From the NCBI GenBank assembly GCA_032160705.1, contig JAVHVE010000046.1, forward strand, positions 44,633 to 108,632: 64,000 bases of DNA. The letters run 5' to 3'. The position numbers were made by a program, and so were the translations under genes. Positions 39,418 through 48,532 of this stretch are shown one piece after another; within the stretch, counting starts at the first letter, position 1, and every line of letters begins with the position of its first letter. This stretch comes from QHXM01 sp032160705 (GTDB lineage: Bacteria > Acidobacteriota > Blastocatellia > Pyrinomonadales > Pyrinomonadaceae). Under the pieces are notes generated by a model. That model was not told the DNA's origin. It saw nothing but the letters and a program-made list of their open reading frames with translations, and did no database searches.

Positions 39418-41205
39418 TTACACCTCACAATGCGCGCGTCGGCCATCTTCATCGAGCGGCTCGCCTGGACTAGACGCCTCCGCGCTCGCGCGAAACGGAT
39501 TGAGCACGAACGGGTCAAATGTCCACTCAAATCGCTCCTCCACATGGCTGTGCGGACTGTAACGCTCGCGCATTTCTTCGACATCGAAGCGAAAGTTATA
39601 GAGATCAATGCTTTCGACAAGCGCGCGGTTCGTGACGGCACTCCTTTCGCCGCAGACGACCGAGTAAACGTGGGCGATGATGAAGAGCGCCAACTCTTTG
39701 AGATTATCCAGTTGAGCATCCAGAATTTCTCTGGCCTCCTCGGTTGTCACCCCGACGTTGTAAAAAGTTGACTCGGCGCGGCGCAGTGGAGTTAAGGCTG
39801 TGAAGTCATTGAAAATCTTGCGCGCGGGCGCTTCCATGTTCATTTTCTTCCACTGGTAGTAGGCGCTCAAGAAGTCATGCAGTTTTCTGTTGATGGGACC
39901 CAGACGAGAGAATTTGTTGAGGTAAGAGACTAGAAAATGGCGATTAATAAATAGCTCGTTGATGAACGGAAAGACGTAGAACGAGTAGTAAACCGAAAGC
40001 TCCCATGTGTATTTGAGCGTCATAGCTTCCTGATCGCCCAGCACATCGTAGCTCGTGCCATAGCTCGGAACATACGCCTCATAAAGCGACTTCATCAACT
40101 GTTCATAGAGAGGCAGCTTAAACGTTAACTCGCTCGCATCTTCTGTCAGAATGGCGTCAGTAATCAGAGTGTTGTGTAGCGAGATGAGATCACCCCCCGG
40201 ACTATAAAGAGGGTCTGTGAATCTTCCAGCTTCGCCCGAAAGCGCCCAGCGCGATGCGCTGATCGTCTGCGCGCAATCATAAGAAAAGTCTTTGATAGCG
40301 GAATGGTCTAGAATCTTTCTGAACGGTAGGTCACGCGCAAAGAGTGGAAACTCCTGGCAGACCCAATCTATTAATTTCTGCGGAGTCGAAACGCGCTCGC
40401 GATCTATCAGGGTGTTATCGTAAACCAACCCGAGGCTGGTAATGCCCTGAAGCGGAATCACCCAGAACCAGAAGCCCTCCCCGCAGAAATGGTTTGTCGC
40501 CAGCCAGAAAGGCAGATGCCCCGTGTGTGAACGATCTTTATTCAGGCGAAGCTCGCGCGGCGAAAGGTCTGTCAGCTTCTCGAAGTTGATTAGACCTTCA
40601 ACCCAGAGAAACACTGTGCCATGCCGAATCGGGTTCTGTCGGCGCAGAGAAAGTTGACGCGCCAGAACTTTGACGCGCCCCGACGTGTCTACCACCCAAC
40701 CGGCAGAGGCGGTGACACCCTCACCTTTGTAGGTGAAACTCAGCTCGTGTGGGCCGTCCGCTTCCGAGAGGGATAGATCAAGACCTGTCGCGGCAGCGCA
40801 GAAACTAAAGTTCTCGCTCTCAAGATTCAGACGCAGCAGCTCAGCCTCGATCTTGTTTCGGTTAAGCTGATAGGTGGGAATGTTAGACATCATTCGGATG
40901 TAGGACTGGCTGTAGTCCTCGAAAGAGCGATTCTCGTGGCCTGTGGTCTTCCAGTAAAATCTGAGGTTGTACTTCATGAAGTGCTCACGCAGGAGATGTT
41001 CTTCAAGGTCAAGCACCTTTGAGAAGTAATAGCCGCTCACCTGGACGCATGATTCTCCTACCTTCTGATGTACGGGCGGAACTGCGGCGCGTTTTTCCAA
41101 AAGAAGAATTCTTTTGTCGGAATTGAGAAGGAGCTGCCGCGCCAGCGCCAGCCCGGCCAGTCCCGCTCCGACAATCACCACATCGTAATGATTCTTCGTC
41201 TGCAT
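39418..41205 (-). CDS. Flavin-dependent halogenase-like monooxygenase
   Basis: 595 residues. The FAD-binding GxGxxG is in VVIVGAGLAGLALARQL; Lys48 of HQKVGES is in the position of the halogenase catalytic Lys, and residues 246-251 are WFWVIP, matching the flavin-dependent halogenase motif WxWxIP. The C-terminal half is longer than the tryptophan halogenases and is helical. Related families include geranylgeranyl reductases, but the WxWxIP argues for halogenation. Tightly packed with the oxygenase downstream; the TlpA gene upstream is 17 bases away. Confidence 0.8.
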   Translation of the reverse strand: MQTKNHYDVVIVGAGLAGLALARQLLLNSDKRILLLEKRAAVPPVHQKVGESCVQVSGYYFSKVLDLEEHLLREHFMKYNLRFYWKTTGHENRSFEDYSQSYIRMMSNIPTYQLNRNKIEAELLRLNLESENFSFCAAATGLDLSLSEADGPHELSFTYKGEGVTASAGWVVDTSGRVKVLARQLSLRRQNPIRHGTVFLWVEGLINFEKLTDLSPRELRLNKDRSHTGHLPFWLATNHFCGEGFWFWVIPLQGITSLGLVYDNTLIDRERVSTPQKLIDWVCQEFPLFARDLPFRKILDHSAIKDFSYDCAQTISASRWALSGEAGRFTDPLYSPGGDLISLHNTLITDAILTEDASELTFKLPLYEQLMKSLYEAYVPSYGTSYDVLGDQEAMTLKYTWELSVYYSFYVFPFINELFINRHFLVSYLNKFSRLGPINRKLHDFLSAYYQWKKMNMEAPARKIFNDFTALTPLRRAESTFYNVGVTTEEAREILDAQLDNLKELALFIIAHVYSVVCGERSAVTNRALVESIDLYNFRFDVEEMRERYSPHSHVEERFEWTFDPFVLNPFRASAEASSPGEPLDEDGRRAHCEV

Positions 41206-41222
41206 TAAATTTCTATCGCGCC

Positions 41223-41723
41223 CTAGCTGCCCGGAGGAATCGCTTTGATGTCCTGCTCAAGTTTTTGTCTGGTCGTCGCACCGCGATACATTTTGATGAT
41301 GCGTTGAGAGCGATCCAGAAGAAGCGTGTAAGGAATGCCGCCTCCACTGAAACGCTGGAATGTTTCCTCGTTGCCGATGAGCACCTGATAGTTAATACCG
41401 CGCGCCGTGACGAACGGCTTAACGACACCCGCGCCCGCTTCGTCAAGGGCTATCCCAACAACCCTGATGTCCGAATTGTTTGCGGCCAGCTCCTTCAATT
41501 CGGGTATCTCCGTCATGCACGGCTGACACCATGTTGCCCAGAAATTGAGCACGACGATGTGTCCCTTCAGCGAACTGCTTTCGACGGACTGTCCATCAAG
41601 CGACATCAGAGTGAACTTGGGCGCGGGCGCGCCCACTTGAGCCACCTGCGGTTCACTTTCGCACGCGGCCACAATGGTCAGAAGCAGAAGACAAATGATT
41701 AACTTCGAGAGCGGTGACCTCAT
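41223..41723 (-). CDS. TlpA/ResA-type thiol-disulfide oxidoreductase lipoprotein
   Basis: 166 residues. The signal peptide ends at IVAAC, a lipobox. The thioredoxin fold carries the redox motif WCQPC in VVLNFWATWCQPCMTEIPEL, and the cis-proline loop is in GGGIPYTLLLD. It would act as a membrane-anchored reductant outside the cytoplasm. In this operon its neighbours include two UnbV proteins with a putative selenocysteine, which makes it a candidate redox partner (inference). Confidence 0.9.
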   Translation of the reverse strand: MRSPLSKLIICLLLLTIVAACESEPQVAQVGAPAPKFTLMSLDGQSVESSSLKGHIVVLNFWATWCQPCMTEIPELKELAANNSDIRVVGIALDEAGAGVVKPFVTARGINYQVLIGNEETFQRFSGGGIPYTLLLDRSQRIIKMYRGATTRQKLEQDIKAIPPGS

Positions 41724-41762
41724 GCAAACTCCAGATAAATCTTTAGGATTGTGATAGCTCGT

Positions 41763-43535
41763 TCAGGTGTCTATTCCGAAATTCTGTGCGGTATCTTTGT
41801 CAGTCATGGGTTTGCTTTTGTTCTCAAACACTGACCCCCAAAAGACAGACCGGCGGCGACTAAGCATCTCATTGATTGCCGCAGCCATCATTTCTCTGAC
41901 CTCTTGACTGATAGCGCGCACTATCTTTGCATCGTCTGCGGCTTCCGGCGGATAGCGTTCTTCGACGTGAACCGGCGGCAGAAACTGCACGTGCCACTTT
42001 GAAGGAAGCGGGAAGGGCACGAGCGGCCACGTCGGAGTAATGGGGAAGAAAGGCCATTCCGTGTGGCGCTTCCACCAGCGCCAATCAATCTTGGCAATGA
42101 TGGGGAAAATCTCTGCGCTGCCAACGTTGACGAACGGGATAATGGGCGCACGGTTGCGCAAAGCGGTTTTGACGAACTCATCGCGCCCGAACTTGCCCAG
42201 GCGATAAGCGTTACGATAGAGCGAGAACGCTCCGCGAATGCCCTCAGGGTAGATGCCGAGCAAATTATCGCGTTCAAGCAGATAGTCGGCGTTCTCCTGA
42301 CAGGCGATGACGCCTCCCAGCTTGGTGTGAAAGTTGAAGAGGAAGGGAAACTTAATCAGGCCCGGATGAATCAGGAATCTCGGGTAGCGCCCCGTGTGCC
42401 GCCCGATTAAATTCAGAGTTATCACGGCGTCCCAGGGCATGAACCCGCGATGCATACCCGTCAACACTGCGCGCCCTTCGCGCGGCACGTGTTGGATTCC
42501 GTCAACTTCCACGCGCCAGTAATAACGCTCCAGGAACTTGAACATAGTCTTGCTGTAGGCCGCTATGTAATCTTCGTCCATGCCGAATTCGTCGAACTCG
42601 CGCTCGATGTTCTTCGCGCCACTGCTGCAAACAGGATCACTTTCCGCGAGTTTCATCAAGGCTTCACCGCTCGAATGGCGCGGGATAAATCCCAACTCGT
42701 CCTGTATTTTCCTGCCCGAGATAGTCCAGGAGTATCGGATGTAGTCCAGTTGCTCGATTGGCAGCGCTAAGCCTGTGGGGGAAAGCAGCGCACGGGCTGC
42801 GCGCTGCACAAGTCTTGAGATGGGAAGACGCTTTGTTTTTGTCAGACGAAGCGCCGCGCGAAGCGTAATTACACCGCGCGGCGCGACGTTATAGATGCCG
42901 TTTTTGCCGCGCTCAACCGCGCAGCGGACCGCGCGAGCAAAGTCGTCCGCACTCAGTAGTTGAATGGTTGGGTCGTGGCCGGGGAGAGCAACAGCGACAG
43001 GCCTTTGAAAGAGCCGACTGAAATAATCCAAGCCGTCGCGCGCAGGCACAGACGCATGACGCAGGACGGTGAGTTCGATGTCGGGACGCTCTTTCAACTG
43101 TTCACTGACAATCGCTTCAAGCGCACCCCATGCGCCGCTAACGGCAGCGCTGCTTGAGCGGACAGTCGGGGAGGTTTCGGAAAGCATCCCTGTGTTGTGT
43201 GGGTCTGCTCCATACAGGGCTGCGCTCGATACCAGCACAAATCTTTTGATGTTTGAATGGATGCAATGACGAAGCAAACTTTCTGCATCACCAATATCTG
43301 GTGTCATGCCGTCGCGCGAGCGCGCGAGAGCCAGATAAACAATCACCTCCGTATCCGGCTTAAGAAACGCAGAGAAGTCTACCTTGTCAGCTATCGGCGC
43401 ACTGCGCCCTTGTTTTATTTCGCGCTCGCGCCCTGACGCAATCAGGTCTGCGCCCGGATTAGGCATCTCTCGCAGGCAATTGATAATCACCTCCGAAAGA
43501 TAGTCATGAGCACCAATGACTGTCACTCTCATCAT
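41763..43535 (-). CDS. Fusion of NAD-dependent epimerase-like and PlsC-like acyltransferase domains
   Basis: 590 residues from ATG 43535, with AAGGAAGC before it; an extended start at 43568 is less likely. The first 310 residues are Rossmann-type: RVTVIGAHDYLSEVI, then VIVYLALARS, LVSSAALYG and YNVAPRGVITLRAALRL, as in NDP-sugar epimerases. The last 280 residues are an acyltransferase of the PlsC type: GMHRGFMPWDA, IYPEGIRGAF, APIIPFVNVGSAEIF. The first motif has six residues between His and Asp rather than four, so it is not a textbook PlsC. Such fusions are rare; the activities may act in series on one lipid-like chain. Confidence 0.8.
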   Translation of the reverse strand: MMRVTVIGAHDYLSEVIINCLREMPNPGADLIASGREREIKQGRSAPIADKVDFSAFLKPDTEVIVYLALARSRDGMTPDIGDAESLLRHCIHSNIKRFVLVSSAALYGADPHNTGMLSETSPTVRSSSAAVSGAWGALEAIVSEQLKERPDIELTVLRHASVPARDGLDYFSRLFQRPVAVALPGHDPTIQLLSADDFARAVRCAVERGKNGIYNVAPRGVITLRAALRLTKTKRLPISRLVQRAARALLSPTGLALPIEQLDYIRYSWTISGRKIQDELGFIPRHSSGEALMKLAESDPVCSSGAKNIEREFDEFGMDEDYIAAYSKTMFKFLERYYWRVEVDGIQHVPREGRAVLTGMHRGFMPWDAVITLNLIGRHTGRYPRFLIHPGLIKFPFLFNFHTKLGGVIACQENADYLLERDNLLGIYPEGIRGAFSLYRNAYRLGKFGRDEFVKTALRNRAPIIPFVNVGSAEIFPIIAKIDWRWWKRHTEWPFFPITPTWPLVPFPLPSKWHVQFLPPVHVEERYPPEAADDAKIVRAISQEVREMMAAAINEMLSRRRSVFWGSVFENKSKPMTDKDTAQNFGIDT

Positions 43536-43585
43536 AGCTTCCTTGCCCGACAAAAATTCCTCGCGCACGTGAACTGTCCCGCCCT

Positions 43586-46057
43586 CTACTTCTTAGCCAA
43601 CTTGTTGCTCTTGGTTGATAGCACAAGGTTAGCCAACTCTCCTCCTTCTGTAATCTGTAACAACTGATTGGCCTTCACATTCTCAAACCGCTGGACGATG
43701 CCGTTAGGCCAGCGCACGATGAGGGAATCAACCTGTATCTGATCGTTAAGTCCGAAATAGAGTCGAGCGCTTTGCTGTGAAGCATAGCCCGAACCGGCGG
43801 TGACGTAGCGCAACTGTTTACCGCTACCACTCTCGATTGTGACCACTGTGCCAACGCCGTCGCGGTTGCTCTGACTGCCGCGCAACTCTACGGCCAACCA
43901 GTTGCGACGCTCGCCCGTGTTATTGCGCAGCAGCACTGCCTGCGTCATCTCCGCGCGCCCGCTATCGCCTGGATTGTTGTTGATGACTATGTCCAAGTCG
44001 CCGTCGTTGTCGAAATCAGCGACAGCCATTCCGCGCGCGTCGCGTATGTCGTCTGTGCCGACTGCCATCGACACGTCGTTGAAGGAGGGGATGCCATTCG
44101 CATCCAATCCCTCATTGCGAAGCAGCACGTTGTGCTCAAAGCCGTTCCATGAGGAGTCACCACGAAATTCATCGCTGAAGAACTTGCCCGTCTTGTACTC
44201 TTTGATGTGCGCGACCGCGCTCAAAATGTAGGGCAGTCAAAGGTCAGCGGTAGTCTTGGATGTGATCCACCCATTAACGGCGTAGATGTCCTGGCGTCCG
44301 TCATTGTCGTAGTCGAACATTGTCGAACCCCAATACCAGCCGAACGGATTGGCGCGCGCTCGTTCTGAGACATCGGTGAAATGGCCTTTGCCGTCATTGA
44401 GAAGCAGGCTGTTACCCTTGACCATGCGGTCTCCGTAAGAGTTCCAGTCCATGCCCACAAGACTGAAAATCTCTCTGTAAGTCGGAAAGTCTTCCAGGAG
44501 TGTTCGCTCTCGCAGGCTGTTGAGCAGGTATCGGTAGAGTGTTATGGACTGACCGTACCAGCGCTGGCCTGAGTGAACATTGGAGACGTAGATGTCAAGG
44601 TCGCCATCATTGTCAATGTCGCCGAACGTGGAACTCATGCCATAGCCGAAATCCAGCGTGCCGGTCTCCTTAGACACATCTGCAAAAGTCCCGTCGCCTT
44701 TATTCCTCAAGAGGGCATTGCGCCCGAAGTCATTGGCAACATAGATGTCCTGATTGCCGTCATTGTCGTAATCCCCAAAGCTCACGCCGAGTGTGAGACC
44801 TCCTTCGCGCACACCCGCTTGAGCAGTAACATCCGTGAAATGAAAGTTGCCATCGTTTCTGAGGAGACTGTTGCCGACGCCGTTTCGAGCGTAGAAGAGT
44901 GTGGTCGGGACATCCTTGCGTGGGTCAAGGTAGCGACCCGCGTAGATGTCTAAGTCGCCGTCATTATCGTAATCGGCGACCGTTGCGACTGTCACAAAGT
45001 AGCCGCCGAGTGCGTCTGAACTCACGTCAGCGAAAGTGCCGTCGCCGTTGTTGCGAAACAGATGGTTCGGAGTCGTGGTGCTGCCCAGAAAAAGGTCTTT
45101 GTATCCGTCGTTGTTGAAATCGGCGAAGATGCCCACGTAAACGCCGGGCATCTCACCTGAGAGGCCAGCTTTCGCCGTCACATCCGCGAAAGTGCCGTCG
45201 CTGTTGTTGTGATAAAGACGCGGGCGCTCGCCATCGGCGAAAAAGATGTCGTACCAACCGTCGTTATCGTAATCGGCTGCCGCAACGCCTGACGAGCCGT
45301 ATTTAACGAACTCCGTCTTCTTCGGCTGCCACTCAGGCTGCAACCACATGGGATTCATGTGCGAGACGAAATCAATTCCTGCTTGAGCGGTGATGTCTGT
45401 GAACCCGCGCCTGTCACCCGTGACGGTCGTCCCGTGCAGCATCTCCTGCTTACGGACTTTCCAGACGCCGTTCTCCGAGTGCAGCCACATGCGAAATAAG
45501 ACCTGCGCCTCAAACGCCTCACTGGCAACGCCCATACTCAGGGGTGCTTTACTGCTTTCAGATATATTGCTCGCGCCGCCGTCCCGAGTCCCGCGAATCC
45601 AGAGGAACGAGCGGATGACTATCTCCTGCGGAGAGACAACCTGTTCGAGAGAATCCAGCTTGAATTTTATATCCTCAAATGTTTTGACCTTCTTAAGGTA
45701 GCGAGCAATCTGCTCCGCTTCATCAGTTTTGGTAAAGGATCGTGCATCCTGCATCTGCCACTCAAAGACGCGCACGCCGTCGCGCTCGGATTGAAGCACC
45801 TCTGCCCAGAAACCTTCCCTCTCGCCCAGATAGCTCTCGTCATAAACGGCTGCTGCCTGCGCGGTATCGAATTTCTCTATCCCGGATTTGTATTCGCCCA
45901 AAACCTTCTGCGCTGTCTGTCCCATCTGCGCAAACTGCTGTGCGCTGCGCTCAATCCGGTCGATCATGATTTTGATAGCGATGACGCCGCCAAGAACAAT
46001 AGTAAGAAGCGTGCCGAGGATAATCAGCCGCCTCTTTCTTTTAGACATAGTTCTCAT
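43586..46057 (-). CDS. FG-GAP/ASPIC-UnbV protein with in-frame UGA, putative selenoprotein (copy 1)
   Basis: 823 residues if the TGA at 44237-44239 is read as residue 607. Before it: a TM anchor (RLIILGTLLTIVLGGVIAI), a SnoaL/NTF2-like region, then FG-GAP calcium-binding propeller repeats (DYDNDGWYDIFFADG and others). After it: further FG-GAP and the ASPIC/UnbV domain (YFGLNDQIQVDSLIVRWPNGIVQRFENV). Codons before the stop read TTADL, and after it LPYILSAVAHI; both sides align with copy 2, which has its TGA at the same codon. A hairpin with loop GGUC begins 16 bases downstream. Without recoding the gene would be two ORFs, and the C-terminal part lacks a good start. Known bacterial homologues are continuous in my memory. 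Confidence 0.8.
44209..44239 (-). promoter_or_regulatory. UGA codon and candidate bacterial SECIS hairpin, copy 1
   Basis: The UGA is 44239-44237. After 16 bases comes GCGC-GGUC-GCGC (44220-44209). Outside the hairpin, UUUGA can pair with UCAAA, and CCC near the UGA with GGG 40 bases on. Bacterial SECIS elements place a small hairpin with G and U in the loop directly after the UGA; the E. coli fdhF loop is AGGUCU, sharing GGUC with this one. The stem covaries with copy 2. Confidence 0.65.
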
Positions 46058-46060
46058 CCT

Positions 46061-48490
46061 TTATCTGAGAGAAGAAGACCTGGCATTAGCCTCGGCAGAA
46101 TCAGCGGTCTCCTCTATACGAATTAGACGGTTGTTTGCGATTAATTCAGTGAGCGCGCGGCCTTCAATGCGCTGCACTTGTCCGCTGGGCCATCGAATCT
46201 CTATGGCATCAATCGCCGCAGATTGTCCCAGACCGAAATGAACCGGAAGCATGCTTTGCGAAGCGTAACCCGATCCGGCTTCGACCTGTCGCAGCATGGT
46301 CTTACCCGCCGTAGTCAGCCGCACGTCAGCACCCACGGCGTCGCGGTTGCTACGCCTCCCGACCAACTTAATCTCCAGCGAATTCTCTGCCTTCAAATTG
46401 TTCAGGTAAACGGTCGGCGTCTCGTTGTTATTATTGATTACTATGTCTAGCCGACCGTCACGGTTGAAATCGGCGACCGCCGCGCCGCGACTGTCCTTGA
46501 CACAATCCGTGCCTGTGGGACGCGCCATGTCCATGAACTGGTCGCCGCCTATATTAACGAAGAGACAGTTATGCTCATAGCCGTTCCATGAATTGTCGCC
46601 GACGAACTCCCGGCTAAAGAAGAACCCTTGCTTGTACTTTTCTATGTGTGCGACCGCACCCGAAGTGAAGGGCAGTCAAAGGTCATCCTTGCTTTTATTG
46701 CTAATCCATCCGTTCGCGACATAGATGTCCAGGTCCGTATCATTGTCGGCATCGAAGAGAGCTATGCCCCAAGCCCATCCGGCGCGGTTAGTGTGGCTGT
46801 CCTTTAACTCTCGGAACGTGCGGTCGCCGTTGTTTTGGAAGAGCGAGTTGCCCTCGCCGACCATCTTGCCTATCCCGCTCCAATCAGAGCCGACTAGACG
46901 ATAGAATTTCCAGTACTCGTAGGCGTCCAGAACGAGCCACCTTGAGCGCATGACGTTGCGCATGTACTGGCTCACAGTCTGGTCTTCGCCAAACCATCGC
47001 TGGTTCGAGTTGATGTTAGAGGTGTAAAGATCGAGTCGTCCGTCGTCGTTCAAGTCGCCGAACGCCACGCCCATGCCCGCGCTGAAGTCTAGCACGCCCG
47101 CACGCTTTGCCTCGTCTGTAAAAGTTCCATCGCCGTTGTTATGGTAAAGACACTTGCGCCCCATATCGCTGGCGACAGCGATGTCTGGAAATCCGTCCGC
47201 GTCATAATCGCCAGCGGCGACTGCCAGCGTCCAGCCTGTGTAGCCTGTCCCACTCGCTTCCGTTACGTCCTTAAAGCCGCGCCCGCCCTCGTTATGATAA
47301 AGGCGGTTCGGCAGGGCGTTCTCGGCGAAGAATGGGGTGCGCGGTATGCTCTCGAAGGCATCGCCGTAGGTTCCCACGTACAGGTCTAAGTAGCCGTCCC
47401 GGTCGTAGTCCAGAAAGCACGCAACCATGCTCGTCGTCAGCGCATCCAGACCCATTTCCTGTGAGCGATCTGTGAACGTGCCGTCGCCGTTATTGTGAAA
47501 GAATTTGTTAGGAGCAAGATAGCGTGCGACGAAGAGGTCTTGAAAACCGTCGTTGTCAACGTCTGCGAATAATCCAGCGTTCGCCTGGTCAATTCCGTCT
47601 AAGCCAGCTTCTTGAGTGACATCAACGAACCTGACTTCGCCGGAGCCTGTGGCGCTCACGTTTTTGAAGAGGCGTGAGCGCACGCCATCGGCGAAGAAAA
47701 TATCGGTCAGGTCATCATTGTTGTAGTCCACCGCGCTGACGCCGCCGAAGGCGTGCTCCATGACGTCGAATTTTAGCTGCCCGCCGTAGAGTTCCGCATT
47801 AAGCTTAGGGTCGCGCTCATGCTTGTAGTTGATACCGATTGAGGTCGGGTCAAGCTCCACGAAGCCGTGCCCGTCGCCCGCCACGCGCACGCCTTCAATC
47901 ATTTCGTCCTTAACGATCTTCCAATCGTAACCCGCGCCGGGCGCGGCCTCGTTGACTAGTTGCCAGCGATAGAAGTGACGGTCTTGAAAAATCGCGCCTT
48001 GCGGGTTAGTCCCGTCGAGGATGAATTTGACGCGGAGCGTGACGCGGCGCTCAGGTTCGACCGCTTCAATCAGGTCTATCTTGCACCAAATGTTTTGGAT
48101 TGAGGCAAGGGTGTTGAGATAAGCGGAGACCTCATCGGCAATGCTCTCACGATTGTACGTTTCCTGTCCCTCGCTCACTACCCTGAGAACCGACACGCCG
48201 CTTTCATCATTACCCTGCTGCATGACAGAGCGCCCGCGCGAAGGTGCGGAGTAGCTTTCGGAGTAGAAATGTATGACCGCCGCCGCATTTTTCTGCTCGA
48301 AACTATCTTTGATGGCGTGGCCGTAATCGGATAGAAATTTGTTGATTGATTTGCCGGTCTCAAGAAAGCGCGCGTGCTCTTTATCTCTGAGCCCCATCAC
48401 GTGTAGAGCGACGGCGATGCCTATCGTCATGACGAGCGCAACCGCAATCAGTATTCGTGCTAGAAGCTTTATCTTTCTTTTCCACGCCAT
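46061..48490 (-). CDS. FG-GAP/ASPIC-UnbV protein with in-frame UGA, putative selenoprotein (copy 2)
   Basis: 809 residues if the TGA at 46676-46678 is read as residue 605. N-terminal TM anchor (LLARILIAVALVMTIGIAVAL), a SnoaL-like region (FEQKNAAAVIHFYSESY), FG-GAP repeats (DYNNDDLTDIFFADG, DYDRDGYLDLYVGTYG, DYDADGFPDIAVASD), then UGA, then LPFTSGAVAHIEKY and the ASPIC/UnbV domain (FGLGQSAAIDAIEIRWPSGQVQRIEG). The TGA context (GACCTTTGACTGCCCT) is identical to copy 1 although the protein sequences have diverged. It ends 3 bases before the start of copy 1, so the two genes are a co-transcribed tandem pair. Confidence 0.8.
46648..46678 (-). promoter_or_regulatory. UGA codon and candidate bacterial SECIS hairpin, copy 2
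   Basis: UGA 46678-46676, then 16 bases, then GUGC-GGUC-GCAC (46659-46648). Relative to copy 1, the second stem pair is U-A instead of C-G: a compensatory double change, one of the two being silent (GCG to GCA, Ala) and the other at the third base of a Ser-to-Gly codon. CCCUU and AAGGG outside it can pair to lengthen the stem. Confidence 0.65.
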
Positions 48491-48532
48491 GTGACTGTCA
48501 CCTCACTTGAGGCTGGCTAATAATCAAGCTCT

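Noticed and set aside
43586..44224. Separate C-terminal UnbV gene starting at 44224
   Set aside because: Start lacks a ribosome site and the frame continues from the larger ORF through one TGA; treated as one recoded gene.
43586..48490. Sequencing error or pseudogene as explanation of the TGA
   Set aside because: It occurs in both paralogues at the same codon with identical context and no other frame damage.
43586..48490. Genome-wide reassignment of TGA
   Set aside because: TGA terminates many other genes here (galT, galK, binding protein), where reading through would add nonsense tails.
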